Notes: generated by a model not told the origin, from the letters alone. A stretch of DNA of 63,367 nucleotides from Rickettsiales bacterium (GCA_031266915.1 JAISAB010000017.1:1-63367); one strand, 5' to 3'. Shown: positions 25,642 through 35,300, numbered from the stretch's first letter. Translations and numbers: made by a program.

Positions 25642-27399
25642 ATGAAACAATTTATACTACCTCTTCGCGATTTGATTGTGCATCCGGGCCTGACCGTGCC
25701 AGTCTATATCGACAATCCGCTGTCTATCGCCTGTGTCGAGGCCGCCATGGAAGGCAATCAAAAGATTATCATGGCCGCGCAGCACACTTGGAACTACCCG
25801 ACAAATCCGGCCGACATCCACACCGTCGGCACGATTGGCGATATTGCTCAGGTTTTGCGCATGCCCGACGGCGCGGTTCATTCCATCGTGCATACGACTG
25901 GCGCGGGCGTCTTGTCCGACATCGAGGTTGACCGAGGACTGTTTTCCGGCGCGTTCAGCCCGATTGATATGCTGGACGATTCCGAATTCGACCAGACATT
26001 GGCTCTGCGCGATAAAATCGCGGAAAACATGCAGTCCCTGTCCGTCGCGCGCAAGTTCAAGATGGATAAACTGCGCGCCGTCATGCAGAACTATCCGCTG
26101 CCGGCGTTCGTCGATTCGGTAATCCAAATGGCGAACATCGACACTGACGAAGCCGTCAAGATTCTGTCGGCGGGCAGCTGGCACGAAAAGCTGATGATTC
26201 TGCTGGAACAAATCAACCTGATGACCGAGACCGCAAAGATAGAGGATTCCATAAACCGCCGCGTTCATGCTCAGTTGGAGGGCGGCCGCCGCGATGCCAT
26301 TCTGCAGGAAAAGCTGCGTGCGATTCAAAAGGAAATGGGCGAAGACGTCGAAGAAATGGACACCAACGGCATTCGCGACCGCATCAACAACTCATCCATG
26401 CCGGCCGACGCCAAAGAAAAGGCGATGGGCGAATGGAAACGCATGCGTTCGCTGTCGCCTATGTCCAACGAAGGCGGATTACTGAAAACATATTTGGACG
26501 AGGTTCTGTCCATGCCTTGGGGCAAATCTGACAAATCGAAAATCGATTTAAAGGCCGCGCGCGATATTTTGGACGCCGACCATTCGGGGATGCAGCCGGT
26601 CAAGGAACGAATCCTGGAACACATCGCCGTGATGAAAAAAACCGGGGCCAACCAAGGCAGCATCCTGTGTTTCGTCGGCGCGCCGGGCGTGGGCAAGACG
26701 TCTCTGGGCAAATCCGTCGCCAAGGCGCTGGGGCGCAAGTATCACCGGATTTCGCTGGGCGGCGTTTCGGACGAGGCGCATTTCCGCGGCCACCGCAAGA
26801 CGTATATCGGCTCGCAGCCGGGCCGCATCATGGACGCGCTGAAACGCGCCAAGGCCAACAATCCCGTCATCGTTCTGGACGAAATCGACAAGATGTGCCG
26901 CGACTACCGCGGCGACCCTGAATCGGCGCTGCTGGAAATTCTGGACACGGAACAGAACAAAAGTTTCCGCGACCATTATTTGGAAGTGGATTTCGACTTG
27001 TCCAGCGTGCTGTTCATCGCGACGGCAAATACGCTGAACATGTCGCCTGCATTGAAAGACCGCATGGAAATTATCGAGATTCCGGGCTATGCCGAAGATG
27101 AAAAGGTAAAAATCGCGCGCGAGCATCTGATTGCCCGCGCCGCGCACGATACCGGCTGGAACGTAGAAAATATCGAAATCGCGGACGATGCGCTGCGCCA
27201 CATTATCAAAAACTACACGTCCGAACAAGGCGTGCGCGAACTGCAGCGCGAAATCACCGCGATGCTGCGCCGCACCCTGTTGGAAAACGACGGCGAAGAC
27301 GTCCGAACCAAATTCGACATACCTAAAATCGACCGACTGCTGAGCCTGCGTAAATCCGGCAATATGTCCAAACGAATCGGTTTCGGCGCATGCTTGTGA
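25642..27399 (+). CDS. Lon-like AAA+ protein lacking the peptidase domain
   Basis: A 585-residue protein matching Lon over its substrate-binding N domain (LPLRDLIVHPGLTVPVYIDN) and AAA+ module: Walker A FVGAPGVGKTSLGKSVAKAL, the conserved GGVSDEAHFRGHRKTYIGSQ PGRI, Walker B NPVIVLDEIDKM, sensor-1 LFIATANTLN and arginine-finger region LKDRMEIIEIPGY. It ends soon after the AAA lid (SEQGVRELQREITAMLRRTL) with a short tail, KSGNMSKRIGFGACL. The ~200-residue serine-lysine peptidase domain is absent, and no remnant appears downstream. It should unfold or bind proteins but not cleave them. Start: ATG 25642 after AGGTGA. Confidence 0.88.
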   Translation: MKQFILPLRDLIVHPGLTVPVYIDNPLSIACVEAAMEGNQKIIMAAQHTWNYPTNPADIHTVGTIGDIAQVLRMPDGAVHSIVHTTGAGVLSDIEVDRGLFSGAFSPIDMLDDSEFDQTLALRDKIAENMQSLSVARKFKMDKLRAVMQNYPLPAFVDSVIQMANIDTDEAVKILSAGSWHEKLMILLEQINLMTETAKIEDSINRRVHAQLEGGRRDAILQEKLRAIQKEMGEDVEEMDTNGIRDRINNSSMPADAKEKAMGEWKRMRSLSPMSNEGGLLKTYLDEVLSMPWGKSDKSKIDLKAARDILDADHSGMQPVKERILEHIAVMKKTGANQGSILCFVGAPGVGKTSLGKSVAKALGRKYHRISLGGVSDEAHFRGHRKTYIGSQPGRIMDALKRAKANNPVIVLDEIDKMCRDYRGDPESALLEILDTEQNKSFRDHYLEVDFDLSSVLFIATANTLNMSPALKDRMEIIEIPGYAEDEKVKIAREHLIARAAHDTGWNVENIEIADDALRHIIKNYTSEQGVRELQREITAMLRRTLLENDGEDVRTKFDIPKIDRLLSLRKSGNMSKRIGFGACL

Positions 27400-27419
27400 A
27401 TGAATAAAAGGAAAGCAAA

Positions 27420-27818
27420 ATGAATCTTAATTCTATTCTAAAATTCCACCGCAGGGACGCGGTAAACGATATATCGACGATACTGGCCGGCGGACTGACC
27501 AATAAATCAGCACAAAGAAAACTGTATAAAAAAGTCAAAAACAGCTACGTCTGCGTCGACACTGATTCCCGCAAACAGGAAATCGCGCACGAGCTGGGCG
27601 GCGGCGTAATCTATGACATGTCGCTGAGCGCCGTTGTCGACGGATACACAATACGCACAATCAAAAACGACAAAAATTTCGGCGAAGAAATCAATTATTC
27701 CCTGATTATCACGGATGTGAAAAATAACGATGTCGCGACGATGCGCAGGGATTGCGCGCGCAAAATGCACTGTTTGCTGCAACAAAAGAAAAATGCGCAA
27801 ATGTGCATACGCGCATGA
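27420..27818 (+). CDS. Hypothetical protein upstream of tsaB
   Basis: A 132-residue soluble protein with no recognised motif. Visible are a basic N-terminal half (FHRRDAVNDISTILAGGLTN) and a beta-rich middle (YVCVDTDSRKQEIAHELGGG, YTIRTIKNDKNFGEEINYSL). Its stop overlaps the tsaB ATG (ATGA), so translation of tsaB is probably coupled to it. AAAGGAAAGC precedes its own ATG. Function unknown. Confidence 0.6.
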   Translation: MNLNSILKFHRRDAVNDISTILAGGLTNKSAQRKLYKKVKNSYVCVDTDSRKQEIAHELGGGVIYDMSLSAVVDGYTIRTIKNDKNFGEEINYSLIITDVKNNDVATMRRDCARKMHCLLQQKKNAQMCIRA

Positions 27819-29038
27819 TTTTGATTATAAACACATCTTCTACCGGTATTGATTTAGCATTAGGCGCGCACGATATTCAGCCCCCCACCGGCGCACAAGA
27901 CGGTACGCCGACTCCCACGCAAGGGGGGAGTTTGCAGTTGCATCACCCCGTTGGAGTGAATGTAACGCGCGCGGTGCCCCATTTGCACAAACACCAAAAT
28001 ATTTCTGCACGCATACGGAATTTTGCGCAACATATGCGCCGCAATATGACCTTGGCGGAAAAGAAGTTTTGGTATGCGGTCAACAATAAAAAACTCGGCT
28101 TTAAATTTTGCAAACAATATCCGGTAGACGACAAGTATATCGCCGATTTTGTTTGTCTCGAGAAAAAATTAATCGTCGAAATCGACGGCGCCCTGCACTA
28201 TGAAAATAAAAATGACAAAATTCGGACTGAATACTTGCAAAAATTCGGATTCAATGTCGTCAGATTCTGGAATTGGGATATAAATGAAAATTTAAACGGA
28301 TGTTTGAATATTATCGGCGATATTCTTACCAATAACAGCTTTGAAAAACGGCTGGAAGAATTTCATAAAAATATTAATTACCTCAAACTTGATAAAAATA
28401 ACAATGTCGTTCTGCCTGCGACGCAACTCCCCCCCCGCGGGGGAGTAGCAGAGCGGCGCAGTCGCGATGCGGTGGGGGGCTTACCGGCCTCAATCTGCAA
28501 ACATATCGAAACCGCGAAACAATCGCTGGAATTGCCGGGGGCGGTGGAAAGTTTTCTGCGCGAAAATAATTGTTGGTTCACCACTATCCCGGCGGGTGAT
28601 ACCAGCTTCGCCACCTCTTCGCCCGCGAAGGGGATTTCCGCTGTCGGCGTTGTCGTCGGCCCGGGCAGCTTTACCGGAATCCGCTTGGGCATCGCGTACA
28701 CCAAGGGATTGGGAATAGGATTGAATATTCCCGTCGTGCCCGTCAATGCGTTCGAGATTTATTTGGCCGCGACGCCGGACGCGTTTGTCGCGATTGATTC
28801 GGGCCGCGGAGATCTGTTCGTCGCCGCGCATGACATCGCGCCCTGCACTATGGAAATCGACGCCGTCGAAACCAAGCAGATGGAATACCAGCGAACCGTC
28901 GGACACAAGCCTTTTGACCTGGCGGACGCGCTGGCAATTGTCGCGCGCAAATTGGAATCGGAAAATTCAGAACCGGCTGTTCCGATGTACCTGCGCCCAA
29001 GTTACGCCGAGATAAATAATGATAAAAAATCCAACTGA
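27815..29038 (+). CDS. tsaB: TsaB with an in-frame DUF559 nuclease insertion
   Basis: TsaB is the TsaD partner in making the threonylcarbamoyl-adenosine 37 modification of tRNA. Here 407 residues instead of the usual ~220. The TsaB part starts MILIINTSSTGIDLALGAHD and resumes near residue 225 (CKHIETAKQSLELPGAVESF), with the diagnostic ISAVGVVVGPGSFTGIRLG following. Between residues ~22 and ~224 lies a DUF559 domain (MRRNMTLAEKKFWYAVNNKK, FCKQYPVDDKYIADFVCLEK, LIVEIDGALHYENK) bounded by inverted repeats at DNA level. The 609-bp insertion keeps the frame. Whether the host protein still works is unknown. It overlaps rimI by 20 bases. Confidence 0.85.
   Translation: MILIINTSSTGIDLALGAHDIQPPTGAQDGTPTPTQGGSLQLHHPVGVNVTRAVPHLHKHQNISARIRNFAQHMRRNMTLAEKKFWYAVNNKKLGFKFCKQYPVDDKYIADFVCLEKKLIVEIDGALHYENKNDKIRTEYLQKFGFNVVRFWNWDINENLNGCLNIIGDILTNNSFEKRLEEFHKNINYLKLDKNNNVVLPATQLPPRGGVAERRSRDAVGGLPASICKHIETAKQSLELPGAVESFLRENNCWFTTIPAGDTSFATSSPAKGISAVGVVVGPGSFTGIRLGIAYTKGLGIGLNIPVVPVNAFEIYLAATPDAFVAIDSGRGDLFVAAHDIAPCTMEIDAVETKQMEYQRTVGHKPFDLADALAIVARKLESENSEPAVPMYLRPSYAEINNDKKSN
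27878..28486 (+). mobile_element. Palindrome-bounded DUF559 insertion inside tsaB
   Basis: The left arm (AGCCCCCCACCGGCGCACAA, then ACTCCCACGCAAGGGGGGAG) is the imperfect inverted copy of the right arm (CTCCCCCCCCGCGGGGGAGT, then GCGGTGGGGGGCTT). The nuclease-like reading frame fills the space between. The whole unit, arms included, is translated in frame with tsaB, as with palindromic elements known to insert into rickettsial genes. Confidence 0.72.
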
Positions 29039-29468
29039 ATTTATCTCTGAGTCAATCCCCCCACCTCTGAGGGGGGGTAATTTCCTTATACGCACGGCTG
29101 AGCTACACAAACTCTGTTTCCCAGACCGGCCGTGGGGCACCGACGATTTCGCTGATTTGAAAAAATCAGGATGCGAGATTATTTCCAGCGACCATGGCTT
29201 TATCGTTTGGCGTGTTGTTGGAACAGAGGCCGAAATCATCACCATTGGCGTTCACCCCGAACATCGCAGCGCTGGAATCGCGGCGGCGATATTGGCACTG
29301 GCCGAAAACGATATGAAGAAATCCGGCGCCGAAAGCATATTCCTTGAGGTTGCCGCCGACAACCGCCCTGCCCGCAAATTATATGAAAACCAAGGCTATG
29401 TTCAAATCGGCCTCCGTCCGAAATATTATGCCGGCGTCGACGCGATAATTATGAAAAAGGTTCTGTAA
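29019..29468 (+). CDS. rimI: RimI-type N-acetyltransferase
   Basis: A 149-residue GNAT-fold acetyltransferase of the ribosomal-protein-alanine type. Acetyl-CoA motif A is VHPEHRSAGIAAAILALAEN (about residues 79-98) and motif B is FLEVAADNRPARKLYENQGY VQIG. The N-terminus contains SIPPPLRGGN, encoded by a small palindrome (CCCCCCACCTCTGAGGGGGG), apparently an in-frame insertion near the start; the true family homology begins near LHKLCFPDRPW. The tsaB-rimI order is common in bacteria and supports both calls. Confidence 0.88.
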   Translation: MIKNPTEFISESIPPPLRGGNFLIRTAELHKLCFPDRPWGTDDFADLKKSGCEIISSDHGFIVWRVVGTEAEIITIGVHPEHRSAGIAAAILALAENDMKKSGAESIFLEVAADNRPARKLYENQGYVQIGLRPKYYAGVDAIIMKKVL

Positions 29469-29470
29469 AA

Positions 29471-29824
29471 ATGTCACGGCAAAGAAAATTCAAATGCAAC
29501 CGATGCGGCGAATGTTGTGGTGTTCCGCTGTTTTTCCCGGAAATCGGCGATGACAAAATCGTCGTACGATTGTCTGAAAAGTACGATATGAAATTTGTCG
29601 AGATTCGTATTCCGAAAATCGGCGCCGCGCGAATTCCTGAAACATCCAATGAACAAATGCAACTGGTATCCGAAGGAAAACTGCCGCGCGCGGTTTGCCC
29701 CTTTGTCGAAAAAGACGAAAACGGCAAAGCCTCGTGCCGCATCTATGAAGACCGCCCTGTCATTTGCAAACTATTCTGCAAATCTCCCATCCCCAGCTTG
29801 AATTGTCCCAACCAAGGCCGTTGA
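29471..29824 (+). CDS. YkgJ-family cysteine-cluster protein
   Basis: A 117-residue protein of the YkgJ/UPF0153 group with metal-binding cysteines CNRCGECCG (about residues 11-19), CPFVEKDENGKASCRIYEDR (two cysteines) and VICKLFCKSP. Members are thought to bind zinc or an iron-sulfur cluster; their role is unclear. It starts two bases after rimI and is the last gene of this operon, convergent with the helicase gene (stops adjacent). Confidence 0.8.
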   Translation: MSRQRKFKCNRCGECCGVPLFFPEIGDDKIVVRLSEKYDMKFVEIRIPKIGAARIPETSNEQMQLVSEGKLPRAVCPFVEKDENGKASCRIYEDRPVICKLFCKSPIPSLNCPNQGR

Positions 29825-31111
29825 TTATATCGCATTGACAAAATCCAGAACGCGCGCGTCGAATATCACGTCGCGCGGACGCAACGGCGACGCCACATGC
29901 ATGTCGGTGGACGCGCGGGTGCGCGACAGCGCGACATATGTCTGACCGTGCGCAAATGCGCCGCGGGAAATATCTACGACGACCGCGTCCAGCGTTTTGC
30001 CCTGGGCCTTGTGAATGGTCATCGCGTACCCCAGGCTCAGCGGAAATTGGCGGTATCCGCCGGTTTCGACCTCGGTCAGTTTCGATGTCTCGGGGTCGGT
30101 CGAGTATTCTATCTTCTGCCATTTTTCCGGCTTTATCGTGACGACATCCCGGTTGATGTTTAATAATTGAAGTTTTATTTCCTTGGCGCCCAATTCCAGA
30201 ACCAATCCCGTCGCGCCGTTCAAACAGCCATCGCCGTATTCGCGGACGTTCCGGGTGAATATGACCAAGGCGCCGACCTTTAGTATCAATTCCAGCGGCG
30301 ACGGCACGTCCTTTTCGTTAAAGTTTCCGGTCAGCTCGCCGCGATACAGGACCTCGGGCGCGTCAATTCGGGCCAGCCGGTCCGCGTTGATTCTTTCGGC
30401 GGCCGCGCGGAACGGCGTGATGATGACGGCGTTGGCGCGGCGCACGTCGTCGGCGATTCTGCAATCGTTAAAGAATTCCAAGGCGCCCGCTTCGTTGTCG
30501 CGCAGACGCATCAAATTGTCCAACAGCGCCGCGTCATTCTGGCGGTACACCAAATCAAAATTCGCCTTTTTGAAACGAGCACGCTTGTAGACATGGCTGT
30601 CAAAGAAATACGCGTTCGGATGCTCGTAGGCTTCTTTATAGTACTGCTCGGCCTCACGAGTGATGACCGGTGGCAGCTGGAACAAATCGCCGATGGCGAC
30701 GACCTGCAGTCCGCCAAAGGGCTCGTTGCTGCGGCGGGCTTGGCGCGCCAGAATGTCCATCGCGTCCAGCAGGTCCGGCGAGACCATCGATATTTCGTCA
30801 ATAATCAGCAAATCGGCCGAGACCAGAATATTTCTGGGCTTTGCCTTTAGTTTCAAGAATTCGTGCATAATGAAATCGCGCGGCTGGATTTGGAACAGCG
30901 AGTGAATCGTCTGGCCGCCGATATTCAGCGCGGACACCGCCGTCGGACATGCGCAGATGATGCGCTTTTTGGACGCGCTTTTCAGATAGTTGACGAAGGT
31001 GGATTTGCCGGTTCCGGCCTGGCCCAGAATCAGCATGTTGGCGTCGCCGCACTCTATATCATCGAACGCGGCCAGCTGGGATTCGTTTAAAATCGGCGCA
31101 ATCAGGGTCAT
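29825..31111 (-). CDS. Pif1-like DNA helicase
   Basis: A 428-residue SF1 helicase of the Pif1/RecD-like group. Motif I is LILGQAGTGKSTFVNYLKSA (about residues 27-46), motif Ia CACPTAVSALNIGGQTIHSL, motif II LLIIDEISMVSPDLLDAMDI, motif III GLQVVAIGDLFQLPPV, and the late motifs GYAMTIHKAQGKTLDAVVVD and GQTYVALSRTRASTDMHVAS. It unwinds DNA 5' to 3' and may resolve G-quadruplexes or replication blocks. It is full length for the short bacterial form and a single gene. Confidence 0.9.
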   Translation of the reverse strand: MTLIAPILNESQLAAFDDIECGDANMLILGQAGTGKSTFVNYLKSASKKRIICACPTAVSALNIGGQTIHSLFQIQPRDFIMHEFLKLKAKPRNILVSADLLIIDEISMVSPDLLDAMDILARQARRSNEPFGGLQVVAIGDLFQLPPVITREAEQYYKEAYEHPNAYFFDSHVYKRARFKKANFDLVYRQNDAALLDNLMRLRDNEAGALEFFNDCRIADDVRRANAVIITPFRAAAERINADRLARIDAPEVLYRGELTGNFNEKDVPSPLELILKVGALVIFTRNVREYGDGCLNGATGLVLELGAKEIKLQLLNINRDVVTIKPEKWQKIEYSTDPETSKLTEVETGGYRQFPLSLGYAMTIHKAQGKTLDAVVVDISRGAFAHGQTYVALSRTRASTDMHVASPLRPRDVIFDARVLDFVNAI

Positions 31112-31244
31112 GAAATCCTCGTGCTAACATATTTACACAAATTGTATCGAAATATAATAAAAAAATCGTCCCCCCTGTGACCCACCCGCAAAAATTTAAT
31201 AGTTTTATTGCGAGGCACGAGCTCGTACGTAATTCATTAAACAG

Positions 31245-31678
31245 TCACATCGTCACCCCGGCGCAGGCCGGGGTCCATTGTGTTCAAGCAGTGTTATTTT
31301 GTTTGTATTTTTCCAACAAATCGATAATTTCGCCAGATAATTCATCAAACAAATCCAACCAATTCGGATTAAATTCTATTATTCTTGCCAATTTCCAACT
31401 TCGTTTCCATTCTTTCATTTGTCGTTCGCGCTTTACCATTTTCTCCAGACTGTCATGAAACTCATAATACACAAGAAGTTTGACATCATATTTTTTGGTA
31501 AAACTTTCAAAGAATTTATTTCTGTGCTGATACATCCTCTGCGCGATATTGGACGTAGAGCCGATATAAATCGTTCCCATAGGTTTATTTGCAAGAATAT
31601 ATACAAACCCTCCAAGTTTCATACGAATTCCTCAATTTGAATACAATGGATACCGGCCTGCGCCGGTATGACGATGTG
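31245..31678. mobile_element. Palindromic element enclosing a GIY-YIG nuclease ORF
   Basis: The left arm 31246-31286 (CATCGTCACCCCGGCGCAGG, then CCGGGGTCCATTGTGTTCAA) is an inverted copy of the right arm 31637-31678 (TTGAATACAATGGATACCGG, then CCTGCGCCGGTATGACGATG). Differences are in base pairs that stay complementary within each arm's own hairpin. The nuclease ORF exactly fills the space, its stop codon lying in the left arm. Confidence 0.75.
31284..31622 (-). CDS. GIY-YIG endonuclease-like protein
   Basis: A 112-residue single-domain GIY-YIG protein of the UPF0213/YhbQ type. GFVYILANKPMGTIYIGSTS (about residues 4-23) carries the GIY..YIG signature, followed by the catalytic-region arginine NIAQRMYQHRNKFFESFTKK and the family's C-terminal YYEFHDSLEKMVKRERQMKE WKR. 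Such domains cut DNA in repair or mobility. GAGG precedes the ATG. The gene lies exactly between the arms of an inverted repeat, so it is probably the enzyme of a mobile palindrome, not a house-keeping protein. Confidence 0.88.
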   Translation of the reverse strand: MKLGGFVYILANKPMGTIYIGSTSNIAQRMYQHRNKFFESFTKKYDVKLLVYYEFHDSLEKMVKRERQMKEWKRSWKLARIIEFNPNWLDLFDELSGEIIDLLEKYKQNNTA

Positions 31679-31706
31679 AAAAGTGTGTTACGTCACAGAT
31701 ATGCTT

Positions 31707-31832
31707 GCACATTTTCCCCTTGCAACACTTATGCTTTCCTTTTGAGACACCTCTTCTCCGTTCGTCATCCTTTGTGCGGCGCGAAGGGGAATCTGGTTCG
31801 CAGCCTATTTAAACACATTTTCCCCTTGCAAC
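31707..31832. repeat. Direct repeat CACATTTTCCCCTTGCAAC
   Basis: CACATTTTCCCCTTGCAAC occurs at 31708-31726 and 31814-31832. The sequence between, with GAGACACCTCTTC and GGCGCGAAGGGGAAT, has palindromic pieces and no ORF. Confidence 0.6.
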
Positions 31833-31864
31833 GCAAAGGAAATAATATATAATTTCCTCGTTTC

Positions 31865-32054
31865 GGGTCGGCAGCTCAGTTGGTCAGCCGCGGAGCGCTC
31901 ATAACGCTTTGGTCCGGGGTTCGCCCGTCTCGCCCGCAGCTGCGCTGCGGACAAGCCGAGGTTGGCGAAGACAACCGATGGCGCGGGAGACGGAGCGTCT
32001 CGGTCTCGGTGCCGCAAAGCGGCAACGGAACGGACGAGTCAAGGTATGTTTGTA
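31865..32054 (+). pseudogene. tRNA-CAT copy disrupted in the T-arm
   Basis: GGGTCGGCAGCTCAGTTGGT and GGAGCGCTCATAACGCTTTG match the intact tRNA at 32067, but after GGTCCGGGGTTCG the T-arm is broken by ~110 bases containing an inverted repeat (CCGTCTCGCCCGC / GCGCGGGAGACGG). GAGTC reappears afterwards. It is probably a second tRNA gene hit by a palindromic insertion. Confidence 0.65.
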
Positions 32055-32066
32055 TAAAATTTTTTC

Positions 32067-32143
32067 GGGTCGGTAGCTCAGTTGGTTAGAGCGGAGCGCT
32101 CATAACGCTTTGGTCCGGGGTTCGAGTCCCTGCCGACCCACCA
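32067..32143 (+). tRNA. tRNA-Met(CAT) or tRNA-Ile2(CAT)
   Basis: GGGTCGGTAGCTCAGTTGGT begins the gene; the anticodon loop is CTCATAA, the T-loop TTCGAGT, and CCA is encoded. The first acceptor pair (G-C) excludes a typical bacterial initiator. Elongator methionine and lysidine-modified isoleucine tRNAs cannot be told apart here. Confidence 0.9.
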
Positions 32144-32316
32144 ATTTTCGTTATCGGCAAAGCCGATTAAGAAAATTGAGTGTCTCGGCCATTGCGTCGG
32201 CAATGGACGGACTAGTCGAGTTTGCAAATCTCTCAACATAAATCACTAATGATTATTTTTTCTCTTGCATGACATGGGTCAATTTTTATAGAATGGTATC
32301 TGATGGAGAAGAAGAT

Positions 32317-35300
32317 TTGATTAAAGTCCCACGTTTTCTGCATGTTTTTGCGTTTTTGTTTATAACGCTTTTTGTCGGCAATGCCTTTGCCGCCGGCTAT
32401 ACCTGCGATACTTATAAGAAATATACTTCCTGCGTGGCGGGCAGAGCACTTAGCGGAATCACCGCTGGTAACTCCTGCAATGAGTGCGGTTCAAACGCTA
32501 CTTCGGCGTCCGGTAACACAACGACCTCTTGTTATTGCAGCAACGGTTATTGGGCGGGTTCCGGCACTATCAGTTCCGGCTGTACTCCCACCGCAAGCAG
32601 TTATACCGGAACCTGCGCGACCGTTGCGCCGGGCACGGCATGTTCGGTGGCAAAGAAGACCTGCGGAACCGGACAATATTTAAGCGCGGCCGGCAATTGC
32701 ACTGATTGTGAAAAGGGATACTATTGCCCAAATGCCAGCACGTATGAGTACACCCCGAATGGTTCAGTCCAGGGCCGCACGCAGTGTATGACCAACCGCA
32801 CGACATCCAGCACCAAGTCGACCAGTTACTCTTCATGCTATATTACCTGTGACGCCGGCAAGTACGTGGCTTCTTCAACCGCGACATCCTGCACCGATGC
32901 CCCGGCCGGTAGTTTCCGCGCCGGCCAGAAAACTTACTATCAAACTAGCTCTACGGCCAGCCAATATGGGGGGCAAACGTCATGCGCCGCGGGCTCGCAC
33001 AGCGCCGCTGGCGCCAGCGGCTGCATTGGCTGCACCAGCGGTTATATGTCCAGCGCCGGGACCAGCACAGCGACTGGCTGTACGGCGTGCACGACGATAA
33101 CTGGAAGGTATTCTTGGTCCGAGACGAAATGGAATACGGACAATACGGTTTCAAATGTATGCACAGTCAATCAGTGTGCGGTGGGATACTATAAAAGCGG
33201 CAATACTTGTCCGGCGTGTTCAGCCCTGACCGGCGTGTCGGTGGCTAACGGCGCGTACACGTCTGCGCTCGGGTCGACGGCGAACACGGCCTGCAAGTAC
33301 ACTGCGCCGGCCAAGACGATAACGGGGTGCACGTCGGTGACGTCGAACCAAGTGACCTATGGTTCTAACGGTTGGCCGACCAGCACGTATAAGGTCACGG
33401 CGAATGCAGGACATATCATATCCAATAATGACACGGCCAACGCCACATGTACGGCCTGCATTGCAGGCGAATATCGCGAGGGCGACGGCAGTACGGCGAC
33501 GGCTTGCGACACGTGTCCGACAGACTATGATGACGGCGGCACCGGTGTGACCCTTAGAACAAATTGCAAGATAAGCTGCGCCGCGGGCACACGTGTCGGG
33601 ACTGCGAACGACATATGCAGAACCAGCACAGGATACGGTTGCGCATTGCATACCGTGAATGCTGGAAGTATTTCTTCGTCAAGCTATTGCACAGCCTGCA
33701 ACAACGCGGCTACGGACTGCACCAGTTATACCCGCGGCGCCGGAACCACTAACAGCGCGTCCGCATGCCCCCTGACAGTTGTTGCGACCGGTGTGCCGGG
33801 CGGCAAGTATGTCAGCAGCAACGGCACTACGTCAGCAAATTGCAGCAGCGACTGCGCGGCTGGTTATTATGGGGCTGCCGGAAATTTGCGCACATCCAAT
33901 TCATGCGATGGCAAATGTGCTACGGGTTCGCACAGCGCGGATGGCGCCAGCGGCTGTATATTCTGCACCGCCGGGACAACTACGTCTGGAACAGGAACCA
34001 AGACCTCGACCGGCTGCACCGTGTCTTGTGGGATAGATGGCGTATATAGCTGGACCACACCATCTTGGTCCGCCAATACCGTTTCCAACTTGTGTACGGT
34101 CAATACCTGCGTGGCCGGACGATACAAGAGCGGCAACACATGTCCGCAATGTCTAAACAATACATACAGTTCGGCCGGCGCGACGTTGTGCGCGTCTTGC
34201 AACGATGGATACTCGATCAGTGGTACGAACGTTGACGACCATAACAGCAGCACGGACTGCAAAATCTATTGCGACCCGAACACGACTGTTGCGACGGCTG
34301 GTAAAAAGTGTACATCCTGCGCCGCTGGAACCGGAAACTCGGGCAACACGGTAACTCAGGGCGACACGGGCCCGACTTGTAGCGTACTTAGTTATACCTG
34401 CGTCGCGGGCGAATACCTGCCTGCTGGCGAGACCAGCTGCGATACGTGTAAAGCTGGTCATTTCTGTCCGGGCGGTACGCCATATAATTATAGCGCCACT
34501 CAGAACCAAGGCATGACGGAGTGCGTCAAAGGCTCGCACAGCGGCGATGGCGCCAGCGCCTGTACGCCCTGCGCCGGCGGTGTTACGACGCCCGGAACGG
34601 CGACCAAATCGACGAACGGATGCAGCGTTAATTGTGGGAATATAACGGGATTAGATGCTTGGAAACAGCCGGGATGGTCGTCGAACAATACGGTTTCCGA
34701 TTTGTGTAAGCTCGATTATTGCTTGACCGGACGCTATAAAAGCGGCGAAACATGTCCCGAGTGTTCGAACAAGCCGACGGCGGCAACGTATACAGGCACT
34801 GCGGACAGCAATGCATGTCCTTGGTCATTGACGTGCAGTGCGGGCAAATACTTTGTTCACAACACGGACGAAAAGTTGCGGGCATGCAGCAGCGAATGTG
34901 TGGATGGAAAATACTGCGAGGGCGTGACGGCCTATCGTTCGTCGACGACAAACCTCGGTCTTTCGGATTGTCCGGCGAACTATGACGACGGCGGTACGAA
35001 ATTAACAAAACAGGCCGACTGCAAATGGCAGACCACAGCTGGCACGTATGTGAAGAATGCGAGAGCCACGACGGCGACGCCATGCGATGCCGGCTATGCA
35101 TGTCCGTCCGCATTGATTTCTTATGGCGAAACGGGCGAAATAACGCAATGCACCAACAATACATATTCGACCGGCAGCGCCGAGATGTGCACGGGATGTC
35201 TGACTGGTTATTCCATCAGCGGCACGACCGCTGCCGACCATAACGAATTGGCTGATTGTAAAAAAGAATGCGACTCCGGCACATATTTGGCAACCAAGAA

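Noticed and set aside
31707-31832. Possible CRISPR-like repeat pair (CACATTTTCCCCTTGCAAC)
   Set aside because: Only two copies, irregular spacing and no cas genes; no CRISPR array is supported anywhere in the window.
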